A DNA stretch of 64,000 nucleotides from Geothrix sp. PMB-07 (GTDB lineage: Bacteria; Acidobacteriota; Holophagae; Holophagales; Holophagaceae), in NCBI RefSeq assembly GCF_030758935.1, contig NZ_CP132333.1, positions 1,674,992 to 1,738,991 of the forward strand. The letters run 5' to 3'. The position numbers and the translations under genes were made by a program. The notes below the pieces were generated by a model that was not told the origin of the DNA, did no database searches, and worked only from the letters and a program-made list of their open reading frames with translations. Positions 53,501 through 61,382 of this stretch are shown here, one piece after another (within the stretch, counting starts at the first letter, position 1; each line of letters opens with the position of its first letter).

Positions 53501-54691
53501 ATGAGCACCCCACGCTGGCCCTATCCGTTGTTGCGTCTCAAACCCGGCAAGGAGGGTTTGATTTCCAAGCGCCATCCCTGGGTCTACTCCGGGGCCCTGG
53601 CCAAGCCCTCTGAGGTGCACCTGGTGCGCCTTGCCGATGATTCGGGCATGGTGCTGGGCGTGGGCACGGCCAGTCCGGCCAGTGCCCTGGCGGCACGGAT
53701 CTTCCGCTTCGAGGACGCTCCCTTGGACGAGGCCTTCTTCCGCCACCGCTTCGAGTCGGCCCTGGCCCTGCGCAAAGAGTTGGGCCTGTGGGATCCCGAA
53801 GGCGGCTGCCGCTGGATCTTCGGCGAAGGCGACGGCCTGCCGGGCCTGGTGGTGGATCGCTACGCCTCGGCGCTGGTGCTGCAGGTGGGCACGGCGGGCC
53901 TGGAGATTCTGCGGGATACCTGGTGGCCCATCCTTTTCGAGATCGGCAAGCGGGAAGGCATCACGGCCTTCGTGGAGCGCAGCCAGTCGGGCCGCCGCGA
54001 AGAAGGTCTCGATCCCGTGAACCGCCTCCTGAAAGGCAGCCTCGGCGGGCCGATCACGCTCAAGGAAGGCGGCGCGACTCTCAGCGTGGACCTGCTGCGG
54101 GGGCAGAAGACCGGCTTCTTCCTGGATCAGCGGGAACATCGCCTCCAGCTGGGGCGCGTGTCGAAGGACAAGCGCGTGCTCAACGCCTTTGGCTACACCG
54201 GCGGGTTCAGCATCCACGCAGGGTTGGGCGGGGCGGCAGAAGTAGCCACCCTCGACATCAGCGCCCCGGCCCTGGATCAGGCCGAGCGCGACTGGGCTGC
54301 CAACGGCCTGGACCCCGCGAAGCACCTGCGCATGGAAGGCGATGCCTTTGAGTTGATGCGGCAGCTGGAACCCATGGGCTGGGACCGTGTGATCGTGGAT
54401 CCGCCCGCTTTCGCCAAGCAGCGCAAGGATGTGGACAAGGCCTTCAAGGCCTACAAGGATGTCTTCCGCCTGGGCGCGCGCGCCACGGCGCCTGGCGGCA
54501 TGCTGTGGTGCTTCTCCTGCAGCCAGAACCTGGACCGCCTGCGCTTCCAGGAAGCCGTGTGGACGGCCCTGCTGGAGGCGGGCCGCGAAGCCCGTGTGTT
54601 GGCGCATCTCGGCCAGCCCAGCGATCATCCCTATGCCCTGAATCATCCCGAGGGCTTCTACCTCAAGGGCCTCTGGCTCAGCCTGGATTGA
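53501..54691 (+). CDS. rlmI: 23S rRNA m5C methyltransferase of the RlmI type
   Basis: The 396-aa product has a PUA N-terminal domain (LKPGKEGLISKRHPWVYSGA), the EEHD-like GDGLPGLVVDRYASALVLQV and a class I methyltransferase core: NAFGYTGGFSIHAGLGGAAE (SAM loop), VIVDPPAFAKQRKDVDKAFK and the catalytic Cys in CFSCSQNLDR. RlmI methylates C1962 of 23S rRNA. A second Cys-adjacent motif fits m5C enzymes. The Yip1-like gene follows by 15 bp. Confidence 0.92.
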   Translation: MSTPRWPYPLLRLKPGKEGLISKRHPWVYSGALAKPSEVHLVRLADDSGMVLGVGTASPASALAARIFRFEDAPLDEAFFRHRFESALALRKELGLWDPEGGCRWIFGEGDGLPGLVVDRYASALVLQVGTAGLEILRDTWWPILFEIGKREGITAFVERSQSGRREEGLDPVNRLLKGSLGGPITLKEGGATLSVDLLRGQKTGFFLDQREHRLQLGRVSKDKRVLNAFGYTGGFSIHAGLGGAAEVATLDISAPALDQAERDWAANGLDPAKHLRMEGDAFELMRQLEPMGWDRVIVDPPAFAKQRKDVDKAFKAYKDVFRLGARATAPGGMLWCFSCSQNLDRLRFQEAVWTALLEAGREARVLAHLGQPSDHPYALNHPEGFYLKGLWLSLD

Positions 54692-54705
54692 CATCGGAGG
54701 CTCCG

Positions 54706-55500
54706 TTGGAAATCGATCCCTACGCTCCGCCCCGGGCGACGTTGGAGGATATTCCTCCACCCACCACCACCCGGGGAGAATGGATTCCGTTCGAGGACGA
54801 GACCCGCTATCCATCTTTCGGCCAGAGGATTTTGGAGACTTTCCGCTGGATCTTCCGTGAGCAGGAACGCGCCGCTGCTGGGTTCCGCGATGGCGATGCC
54901 CTGGGTGCGCCCATCGGGTTCATCTGTCTGCTGGGCTACCTGCCCGCGGTGATTCCGGGGCTGTTGGGCGCCTTGTGGCCGCGCCAGCCCCTCTGGATGG
55001 CCTGGATGCACCTTCCGGCACCACGTCCTGCCGAGGGTTTTCTGTTGTTGATTCCCATCGTGTCCATCGTGGTCTTCGCGCCGGTGGGGTTGATCCTGGG
55101 CGGGCTGATCGGCGGCCTCCTGAACCATGCAGGGCTCTGGCTGGTGCGCGGAACAAAGCAGGGGCACGGCCTGGTGGCGACGTTGCGCTCCACGCTCTAC
55201 ACGGCGGCCGTGCTGTCCTGGGTCATGCTGCCGCTCAACCTCGCCAAGTCGATTCCCGGGATTCCGGGCCAGGTGTTTGAACTTCTCGCCCTCCTGGTCT
55301 CGGTCCTCCTGCCTGCGAGCTACCAGGGCTACCTGCTGGCCAGGACTCACCGGGTGGAGACTTGGCGCGGGGTGCTGGGCGCCTGGCTTCCAGGCCTGGC
55401 GGCCCTCGTCTGCCTGGGCACCTGTGCCGGGCTGGCCTACTGGTTCGCGGGGGATGCCGTCCGGGAGATGTTCAAACAGGCGCGTCCCGGGATGTTCTGA
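54706..55500 (+). CDS. Yip1-domain membrane protein
   Basis: The TTG at 54706 has GGAGG 5 bp upstream. An N-terminal cytoplasmic part (YAPPRATLEDIPPPTTTRGE) leads to about five membrane helices: FICLLGYLPAVIPGLLGALW, LLLIPIVSIVVFAPVGLILG, and three others including LNLAKSIPGIPGQVFEL. The residue pattern fits the Yip1/DUF1282 family, whose role in bacteria is unknown. It follows rlmI by 15 bp. Confidence 0.72.
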   Translation: MEIDPYAPPRATLEDIPPPTTTRGEWIPFEDETRYPSFGQRILETFRWIFREQERAAAGFRDGDALGAPIGFICLLGYLPAVIPGLLGALWPRQPLWMAWMHLPAPRPAEGFLLLIPIVSIVVFAPVGLILGGLIGGLLNHAGLWLVRGTKQGHGLVATLRSTLYTAAVLSWVMLPLNLAKSIPGIPGQVFELLALLVSVLLPASYQGYLLARTHRVETWRGVLGAWLPGLAALVCLGTCAGLAYWFAGDAVREMFKQARPGMF

Positions 55501-55506
55501 AGGCCC

Positions 55507-56325
55507 CTAGCGACCTTCTGACGCAGTCTTCGACCAGGCGCCGGAATACTGCGGCGTGCGCCTCGCCAGCCAGGCGTCCAGTCCCTCGCGCAGGTCCGCG
55601 GTGGGAGCCACGCGGGCGAACTGCTCGCTTTCCACCAGCAGGCCCTCGGCGATGCTCAGGTTGATGCCACGGGTCACGGCCGTGAGGATGGTCGAGATGG
55701 CGAGAGGGGAGTGGCGGAGGATGCGCTGGGCCAGGGCGCGGGCGGCGGGCAGCAGTTCGGCGTGCGGCAACACCTGGTTGATCAGGCCCAGCTCCAGGGC
55801 CCGCTGCGCCGAAAAGGGGTCGCCCGTGAGGAGGTGTTCCAGGGCCCGTTTGCGGCCCGCCAGGCGAGGAAGGCGCTGGGTGCCGCCGAAGGTGGGGGGC
55901 ATGCCCAGGTTGATTTCGGGCTTGGCAAAAGTGGCTCGTTCGCTGGCGATGGCGAGAGGCGCGGCTTCGGTGACTTCGCATCCGCCTCCGTAGGCCAGGC
56001 CGTTCACGGCAACGATGATGGGTTTCTTGAAGGCCTCGATGCGGGCCGTGAGCCGCTGGCCTCGGGCCACGAAATCGCGCACGGCCACGTCGGCCCCGCG
56101 GGCGACACTTTGCGAAAATTCGGCGATATCGGCTCCCGCCGAGAAGGCGCGATCCCCGGCGCCTGTGAGGATGAGGGCACCCACGGTGGTGTCCCCTTCG
56201 AGGGCGTCGAGCAGCGCCAGCAGGTGGTCGATGAGGGCGTAGCTGAGGGCGTTCAGTTTCTCGGGTCGGTTGAGGGTGAGGGTGGCGATGCGGTCCGCGG
56301 ACTGCAGGGTGACGAGGTCGGACAT
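55507..56325 (-). CDS. Enoyl-CoA hydratase/isomerase family protein
   Basis: The 272-aa product carries the crotonase oxyanion motif FSAGADIAEFSQS, the first catalytic Glu in AYGGGCEVTEAAPLAIAS and the second in FAKPEINLGMPPTFGGTQRL. Both Glu of hydratases are present. It hydrates enoyl-CoA, or acts as an isomerase. The start at 56325 lies opposite tetR, and an operator-like palindrome at 56380-56401 lies between, so the TetR protein probably controls it. With the 3-hydroxyacyl-CoA dehydrogenase at the left end, it points to fatty-acid use. Confidence 0.9.
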   Translation of the reverse strand: MSDLVTLQSADRIATLTLNRPEKLNALSYALIDHLLALLDALEGDTTVGALILTGAGDRAFSAGADIAEFSQSVARGADVAVRDFVARGQRLTARIEAFKKPIIVAVNGLAYGGGCEVTEAAPLAIASERATFAKPEINLGMPPTFGGTQRLPRLAGRKRALEHLLTGDPFSAQRALELGLINQVLPHAELLPAARALAQRILRHSPLAISTILTAVTRGINLSIAEGLLVESEQFARVAPTADLREGLDAWLARRTPQYSGAWSKTASEGR

Positions 56326-56379
56326 GAGGGCTCCCGGGTTGGATGGTGTCCGTCCACGATGCCGTTCTGGAGGCAGTGC

Positions 56380-56401
56380 GTATACTCACTGTTCGGTATA
56401 C
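56380..56401. promoter_or_regulatory. TetR-type operator-like palindrome
   Basis: GTATAC at 56380-56385 and again at 56396-56401 frame a partly symmetric 22-bp site containing CACTGTTCG, located 55 bp before the enoyl-CoA hydratase start. It abuts the MITE-like element directly. Its shape fits a TetR-family half-site pair, but the centre is imperfect. Confidence 0.5.
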
Positions 56402-56718
56402 CTAGGAGCGTGTCCAAGTCATCGACAGGAGCCGCATTGTTGGCAAAGGGCGTTCAGGCAAGGAAGTGGGCGCAGGGCGGTGCGGGTTCACCGTTCAAGC
56501 CCGGTGACGCCGCATGGATGCCCTTTGCCAACAACCCTTCGGGCAAGGGCGGCAGCCGTCGGGATGCTGCGTCAAGCTCCTCGACCTTGGGGCCACCAGA
56601 TATCAGTTCGTCTCGCGTATCGGCGAAGCCGATACCGAGAGGGCCTTCGTCGCTTTCCTTGCCTCCCTCGGCTGGCGCCCCTGTGCGGCCCTCAGCCATG
56701 ACTTGGACACGCTCCTAG
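56402..56718. mobile_element. MITE-like element with 21-bp terminal inverted repeats
   Basis: CTAGGAGCGTGTCCAAGTCA begins the left end (56402-56422) and its exact complement ends the element (56698-56718). Each end includes CTAG, which can be read as a 4-bp target duplication of the YTAR type used by IS5-group elements (inference; CTAG is its own complement, so this cannot be proved). Inside lie a second 15-bp inverted repeat (56437-56451 with 56520-56534) and a hairpin at 56617-56635. No transposase frame exists; short open frames crossing it look non-coding. The right end is 4 bp from the tetR start codon. Confidence 0.78.
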
Positions 56719-56722
56719 ACCC

Positions 56723-57316
56723 ATGCCCCGAACCGCCCAACCCACCCGCGACCGCATCATCGAAGCCGCCAGCAAGCTCTTCTACAGCGAGGGCATCGGC
56801 GGCGTCAGTGTCGATGCGGTGGCCGAGCGGGCCGGGGTGACCAAGCGCACCCTCTACTACCACTTCCTCAGCAAGGACGATCTCATCGCCGCCTATCTGG
56901 AGGGCCGTGACCAGCCGAACCTGGCCCTCATGGCGCGCTGGTTCAAGGAGGCCGAGGGAGGCCCTGCGACGAAGGCGCAGGCCATCTTTATTCACCTCGC
57001 CAAGGCCGCCCGCCATCCGAAATGGAAGGGTTGCGGCTTCTTGCGCACCATCGCTGAATTGGCGGCCATGCCCGGGCATCCAGCCGTCAAGATCGGCGCC
57101 CGCCACAAGCGGAGTTTCGAGACTTGGCTGGCCCGGGAATTCGCGGATCAGGGTGAGGACACTGCGGCCGAATTGGCTCGGCACATTGTGATTCTGCTGG
57201 ATGGGGCCTTCTCAGCGGCTTTGACCCATCGGGATGCCGCCTACCTGGAGGCCGCAGGCCGCGCCGCCAATCAACTGGTGGCTTCAGCTCAGGCCGGACG
57301 GAAACGACGACGCTGA
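56723..57316 (+). CDS. TetR family transcriptional regulator
   Basis: The N-terminal HTH of this 197-aa protein is RDRIIEAASKLFYSEGIGGV with SVDAVAERAGVTKRTLYYHF, a classic TetR DNA-binding domain. The C-terminal ligand/dimer domain has GCGFLRTIAELAAMPGHPAV and ends in an Arg/Lys tail. It is probably a ligand-regulated repressor of the divergent enoyl-CoA hydratase and of itself. Its start codon lies 4 bp after the MITE-like element, with no Shine-Dalgarno sequence seen there, so translation and expression may be altered by that insertion. Confidence 0.9.
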   Translation: MPRTAQPTRDRIIEAASKLFYSEGIGGVSVDAVAERAGVTKRTLYYHFLSKDDLIAAYLEGRDQPNLALMARWFKEAEGGPATKAQAIFIHLAKAARHPKWKGCGFLRTIAELAAMPGHPAVKIGARHKRSFETWLAREFADQGEDTAAELARHIVILLDGAFSAALTHRDAAYLEAAGRAANQLVASAQAGRKRRR

Positions 57317-57323
57317 GGGGCCT

Positions 57324-57708
57324 TCAGCGTGCGGGCGGGATGGAGAGGACCGGTGAGGGGCGGCTGGGGTCTTGCTGCATGAAGGCGTAGAGTTCGCGAT
57401 GCTGGCGTTTGTCCGTGGCCTTGAATTCCAGGCGGACCTTCTTAGCCACTGCCAGGGACAGCAGCTTCAGGATCGCCTCATCGTCGTACCCAATCACTTC
57501 CACCGTGGCCCCGGGGTAGGCCCCGCCGGGCCTGATCCTGGGCGACCATGGCCCGCAGCATCTCCTGGGGCGTCAAGGCCCGCTTGGGCAAGTTGAGGCG
57601 AGGCTTGGCCGGAGGCGGGTCCGGCGTCGGGCTCTGGGATGGATTCGGCGGCTTGGCTTCCTGCCCGGAAAGGCAGGCCGCCACCAGGAGGGCCCACAAA
57701 GCTCGCAT
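57324..57708 (-). pseudogene. Frameshifted small lipoprotein gene
   Basis: The ATG at 57708 opens MRALWALLVAACLSGQEAKP, a lipoprotein signal with Cys-12 in VAAC, then a Pro-rich linker and RALTPQEMLRAMVAQDQA, after which the frame meets a stop at 57478. One base shift near 57500-57530, in a run of C and G, continues into an open frame ATVEVIGYDDEAILKLLSLA with KKVRLEFKATDKRQHRELYA, ending at TGA 57324-57326. The joined product would be about 127 aa. No family recognised. It may be a true pseudogene or a base-call error in a GC-rich run. Confidence 0.6.
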
Positions 57709-57773
57709 GACTCAGGGATGGCGCGTGACGGGCGAAGGTTCCTTGACCCAGGCCCCGTGCCAGCAGGCGGGGG

Positions 57774-59273
57774 CTACTTCTTGACGGCCCCTTCGATGAA
57801 CGCTGAAACATCCTTCTTGAGCTGGACCAGACTCTTCTCGTCGATGTACATCATGTGCCCAGCCTCATAGAAGCCGAGACTGATGCGGGCATGGGCCGCG
57901 GGATCCAGGCGCATGTGCGAGAGGGTGTACTGGGTGGCGAAGTAGGGCGTGGCGACATCGTAGTACCCGTTGGCCACGAACAGCTTCATGAACGGATTCT
58001 TGGCGAAGGCCTGGCGCAGGGCGTCGCTGGTGTCGGCGTAGCGGCCATTGGCGCCCCAGTCCCAGCGCCCAACGCCGCCGCCGAGGATGAAGTATTCCTG
58101 GTCCGATGTGTAGCCCAGTTCGCGGCGGACATAATCGTTGAAGGCGGCGGTGTAGGGCGGGCGGATGGCCGTCATGCTGGGATCGAATTCCGGGGAATCG
58201 GAGACGCCGCTCGCATCCACGCCCTTGAAGCGGCTGTCCAGGCGGCCCACCACGCGATCTTCGGCACGGAGCAGTTCCTTGTAGAAGGTGCTGTCCTGGA
58301 TGCGGAGGTTGGCGCGGAGGACAAAGGCCTTGTCGAGGCCCGTGAGCCGGGCGAGCTGCGTGGCGATGGCCTCGCGCTCGGCCGCCGACAGGGCATCTCC
58401 CTTGTTGAGCGCCGTGGTGTAGGCGCCTGCGGCGAAGGCTTCGGCCTCGCGGAGGGTGGCCTGCAGATCCTTCTGAAGCTCGGGCGCGAGGCGATGGTGG
58501 TAGTAGGCCGTGGCCGTGTAGGTAGGCAGGTAGAGCGGGTAGGGCAGGTCGTTGCCCACGGCGAAGGCGTGGGTTTGGAAGTTGAGGATGGCGCTCACGA
58601 GCACGATGCCGTTGAAGGCGATGCCTTTTTCGATGAGGTGGCCGGAGAGGCCTGCGGCGCGGGTGGTGCCGTAGCTCTCGCCCACGAGGAAGAGGGGAGA
58701 GCTCCAGCGGTTGGCGCGGCCCAGGTAGAGGCGGATGAATTCGCCCACGCTTTCGATGTCGCCCCTCACGCCGTGGAATTGGGAGGCGAGCTCCGGTTTG
58801 GCCGCGCGGCTGTAGCCCGTCCCCACGGGATCGATGAAGACCAGGTCGGTCTGATCCAGCCAGGTGGCGGGGTTGTCCACCACCTGGTAGGGCGGTGCGG
58901 GCATGAACCCTTCAGACCCCATCCTCACCCGACGGGGGCCGAGGGCGCCCAGATGCAGCCAGACGCTGGCGGAACCCGGCCCGCCGTTGAAGCTGAACAT
59001 GAGCGGACGCTTCGAGGCTTCGGCGCCATCCAGCGTGTAGGCCATGTAGAAGACATCGGCTTCCTTCTCGCCCGCGGCGTTCTTCAGGGGCATGAGACCC
59101 GTGGTCACCGTGTATTTCAGGGTCTTGCCACCCAGGGCCAGGGTGTGGGAGGTCACCGTGGGCTTCTCGTCGGCCTTCACCTCGCCTTTGACGTCGGCCT
59201 GCTTGTCCGCGGGCTTCCCTGGTACCTGGGCGACGAGGGCGGGGAGGCAGAGCAGACTCAAGGCTGCGCGCAT
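57774..59273 (-). CDS. Serine carboxypeptidase-like peptidase (family S10)
   Basis: A signal peptide (MRAALSLLCLPALVAQ) is followed by a Lys/Asp linker and the S10 fold: RPLMFSFNGGPGSASVWLHL (oxyanion GGPG), VFIDPVGTGYSRAAKPELAS, the nucleophile in FLVGESYGTTRAAGLSGHL, the catalytic Asp in VANGYYDVATPYFAT and His in GFYEAGHMMYIDEKS. The family removes C-terminal residues or acts as an acyltransferase; secreted or periplasmic. 499 aa. The ttcA gene ends 9 bp upstream, so the two could share a transcript. Confidence 0.92.
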   Translation of the reverse strand: MRAALSLLCLPALVAQVPGKPADKQADVKGEVKADEKPTVTSHTLALGGKTLKYTVTTGLMPLKNAAGEKEADVFYMAYTLDGAEASKRPLMFSFNGGPGSASVWLHLGALGPRRVRMGSEGFMPAPPYQVVDNPATWLDQTDLVFIDPVGTGYSRAAKPELASQFHGVRGDIESVGEFIRLYLGRANRWSSPLFLVGESYGTTRAAGLSGHLIEKGIAFNGIVLVSAILNFQTHAFAVGNDLPYPLYLPTYTATAYYHHRLAPELQKDLQATLREAEAFAAGAYTTALNKGDALSAAEREAIATQLARLTGLDKAFVLRANLRIQDSTFYKELLRAEDRVVGRLDSRFKGVDASGVSDSPEFDPSMTAIRPPYTAAFNDYVRRELGYTSDQEYFILGGGVGRWDWGANGRYADTSDALRQAFAKNPFMKLFVANGYYDVATPYFATQYTLSHMRLDPAAHARISLGFYEAGHMMYIDEKSLVQLKKDVSAFIEGAVKK

Positions 59274-59282
59274 GGGGGCTCC

Positions 59283-60158
59283 TCAGGGGTGGATGGCCGC
59301 CTTGGGGGAAGGGGCGCGGCCGGGGGAGGGCGCGCCTGTGGCTGGACCGGAGGCGCCGAGGCTGAGATCCAGCAGATGGGTCAGTTTGACGTTGCCCATG
59401 GCGCCGAGCATCGAAGCCTTCAGCCGCGGGATGGTGGTCTCCATGGAGGCGACGAGCTCCTTCACCTGCTTGCGCCGGCTCTCCAGGCTGGAGCAGCCGC
59501 AAAGCGGGCAGCCGCAGGGCACGATGGGAAAGCCGCGCAGCCAGGCGTAGCGCTGCAGGTCCTTTTCCTCGCAGGTGCCCAGGGGGCGTATGACCGTGTT
59601 GGCGCCGTCATCGCTGACCAGACGCAGGGGCATGGTGCTGAGTCGGCCCTCGAAGAACAGGTTGATGAGCAGGGTCTCGATGAGATCGTCCAGATGGTGC
59701 CCAAGGGCGATCTTGGTGAAGCCCTGCTGCTTGGCGAAGGAATAGAGCACCCCGCGCCGCAGCCGCGAGCAGATGATGCAGGGCAGCTCTTCCGGCTTGG
59801 CGCGCACCATCTTGTCGATGGGCGCCGGGATGAGGTGGTGGGGCACGCCCAGGCCCTCGCAGGTTTCAGCGATGGGATCGGGATTGAACTGGGGGAATCC
59901 GGGGTCGACGGTGGCCGCCTCCACGGTGAACGTGACGGGAGCGCGCCTGCGCAGGCGCTCCAGGACATCCAGCAGCGCCCAGGAATCCTTGCCGCCGCTC
60001 ACGGCCACCAGGATGCGGTCGCCGTCCTCGATGAGCCGGTGCTGGGCATTGGCTTCACCCAGCCGCCGCGCGATCTTGCGCTCCAGCTGGGGAAGGGTCT
60101 TGAGGTCCTCCTCCGTGGGCGGCAGGGCCAGGCTGGGGAGGGCGCAGGGGTTGCTCAA
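59283..60158 (-). CDS. ttcA: tRNA 2-thiocytidine synthetase TtcA family
   Basis: The PP-loop ILVAVSGGKDSWALLDVL activates tRNA C32 for thiolation. Further motifs are LPCIICSRLRRGVLYSFAKQ and HHLDDLIETLLINLFFEG, with CGCPLCGCSSLESRRKQVKE near the end. The Cys pairs fit the [4Fe-4S] site of TtcA. The start is a TTG at 60158 that overlaps the Rrf2 stop as TTGA, which suits the 291-aa family size. The C-terminal tail is Pro/Ser-rich. Its Fe-S need fits control by the Rrf2 regulator in front. Confidence 0.9.
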   Translation of the reverse strand: MSNPCALPSLALPPTEEDLKTLPQLERKIARRLGEANAQHRLIEDGDRILVAVSGGKDSWALLDVLERLRRRAPVTFTVEAATVDPGFPQFNPDPIAETCEGLGVPHHLIPAPIDKMVRAKPEELPCIICSRLRRGVLYSFAKQQGFTKIALGHHLDDLIETLLINLFFEGRLSTMPLRLVSDDGANTVIRPLGTCEEKDLQRYAWLRGFPIVPCGCPLCGCSSLESRRKQVKELVASMETTIPRLKASMLGAMGNVKLTHLLDLSLGASGPATGAPSPGRAPSPKAAIHP

Positions 60159-60661
60159 ATGACGCCGCAGGCCTTCCGCTCGCCGCGGATCAATTGGCCC
60201 TGGACGTCTTTCACGTACTCGGGACAGGTGCAGTCGGGACAGCTGTTGCTGGAGGTTTCGGAGCAAAGATCGGCGAAGGTGACCTTCTCCATGAAGGCGG
60301 AGATGTGATCGGAAAGGCGGTTCCAGAGCAGGCGGCTCATGCGCTCGTCAGCCATCAGGGCCTTGTTGGCTGCCTTGGGGTCTTCCTTCGCCACGGCGTA
60401 GAAGCTGCTGTCGGTCAGGCGCAGCACCTCGCCCACGCTCACCTGGTTGCAGGGCCGGGTGAGGATGTAGCCGCCCTTGGGGCCGCGAACGCTGGCCACC
60501 ACGCCAGCCTTTTTCAACTTGTTGAAGATCTGCTCGAGAAAGGGCAGGGAGAGCTTCTGTCGCTCAGCGATCACGTGCAAAGGCACGGGCTGGCCGTGGC
60601 TGTGGTGGGCCAGGTCGAACAGGGCCTGCATGCTGTACCTGCCACGGGCAGAAATCTTCAC
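60155..60661 (-). CDS. Rrf2 family transcriptional regulator with Cys cluster
   Basis: The winged-helix of this 168-aa protein begins MKISARGRYSMQALFDLAHH and includes LSLPFLEQIFNKLKKAGVVA and VRGPKGGYILTRP. The C-terminal part has FADLCSETSSNSCPDCTCPE, four Cys spaced C-x7-C-x2-C-x1-C, unlike the IscR C-x5-C-x5-C pattern but able to hold an Fe-S cluster. It likely senses Fe-S status or NO and controls itself and ttcA, whose start overlaps its stop. A palindrome lies just upstream. Confidence 0.92.
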   Translation of the reverse strand: MKISARGRYSMQALFDLAHHSHGQPVPLHVIAERQKLSLPFLEQIFNKLKKAGVVASVRGPKGGYILTRPCNQVSVGEVLRLTDSSFYAVAKEDPKAANKALMADERMSRLLWNRLSDHISAFMEKVTFADLCSETSSNSCPDCTCPEYVKDVQGQLIRGERKACGVI

Positions 60662-60692
60662 GAGGGCTTCTCCAGGGCTCCAGGCTAGTATT

Positions 60693-60711
60693 CTTGATCG
60701 ATTGAGTCAAG
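60693..60711. promoter_or_regulatory. Palindrome upstream of the Rrf2 gene
   Basis: CTTGA at 60693-60697 and TCAAG at 60707-60711 are 9 bp apart, 32 bp before the Rrf2 ATG. A TTGACT on the minus strand overlaps it, so the site could cover the -35 of its promoter and give autoregulation. The symmetric part is short. Confidence 0.4.
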
Positions 60712-60749
60712 TTTAGGGGCGCTGCTAGAGTGAGGGGCAGGAGACCCCG

Positions 60750-61337
60750 ATGAAACCTGTGTTTCCAGCTCTGGGCGCCCTGCCTCTTGGCACCCTGGTG
60801 GCGATGGCTCAGACCCCCGTAGGGGTGGCTTCGCCCCCGGGAAAGCTGCCCGCGGGACCTCTGCTGGACACCCGGGACAGCAAGGCCCTGCTGTTGGGTG
60901 AAACCACGGCCCAGGCCATCCTGGCTCACCGAACGGTGTTCCGGGACAACCTGGCCAAGCTGAGACTCAGCGACGAGCTGAAAGCGCGCTGGAAGGCCGT
61001 TCAGCGGCCCTTCACCTTGGTGGCGGTGTTTGGTTCCTGGTGCGGCGACAGCCACCGCGAGCTCCCCGAACTGCTGGCCCTGGAGGCCGAACCGAACCCC
61101 TTCATCGAGGTGCACTACCTCGGCGTCAACCGCGACAAGGTGCTGAGCCCCAAGGCTTGGCCGAAGGGGTGTCTGTCCCAGGGCGTGGATCGCGTACCCA
61201 CCTTCTTTCTCTTTGCCACACGGCCCGGCGGAACCCAGAGACTGGTGGGCGCCGTGGTGGAAACCCCGCCGAAAAAGGGCCAACCCATGGCGGAAGCCCT
61301 GGTGGAACTGCTCGAGGCTGGCCTGCGGTCCAACTGA
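60750..61337 (+). CDS. Thioredoxin-fold protein with a single active-site Cys
   Basis: The product has a probable signal peptide (ALGALPLGTLVAMAQ) and a thioredoxin-like domain where the usual WCxxC reads GSWCGDSHRELPEL, with Cys-98 and Ser-101. DRVPTFFLFATRPGG gives the cis-Pro segment. A CxxS site cannot reduce disulfides by the classic dithiol cycle, but may act as a trap or in glutathione-type exchange. 195 aa. It is likely periplasmic. The peptide-binding genes follow about 45 bp later. Confidence 0.82.
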   Translation: MKPVFPALGALPLGTLVAMAQTPVGVASPPGKLPAGPLLDTRDSKALLLGETTAQAILAHRTVFRDNLAKLRLSDELKARWKAVQRPFTLVAVFGSWCGDSHRELPELLALEAEPNPFIEVHYLGVNRDKVLSPKAWPKGCLSQGVDRVPTFFLFATRPGGTQRLVGAVVETPPKKGQPMAEALVELLEAGLRSN

Positions 61338-61382
61338 GTCGGGAATCACGAAGGACTCCAAACCTCCGATGAGGAGAGGATC

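Noticed and set aside
56454-56840. Short open frames across the MITE-like element, on both strands
   Set aside because: They run through inverted repeats and into tetR or its promoter in the wrong frame; no protein family fits.
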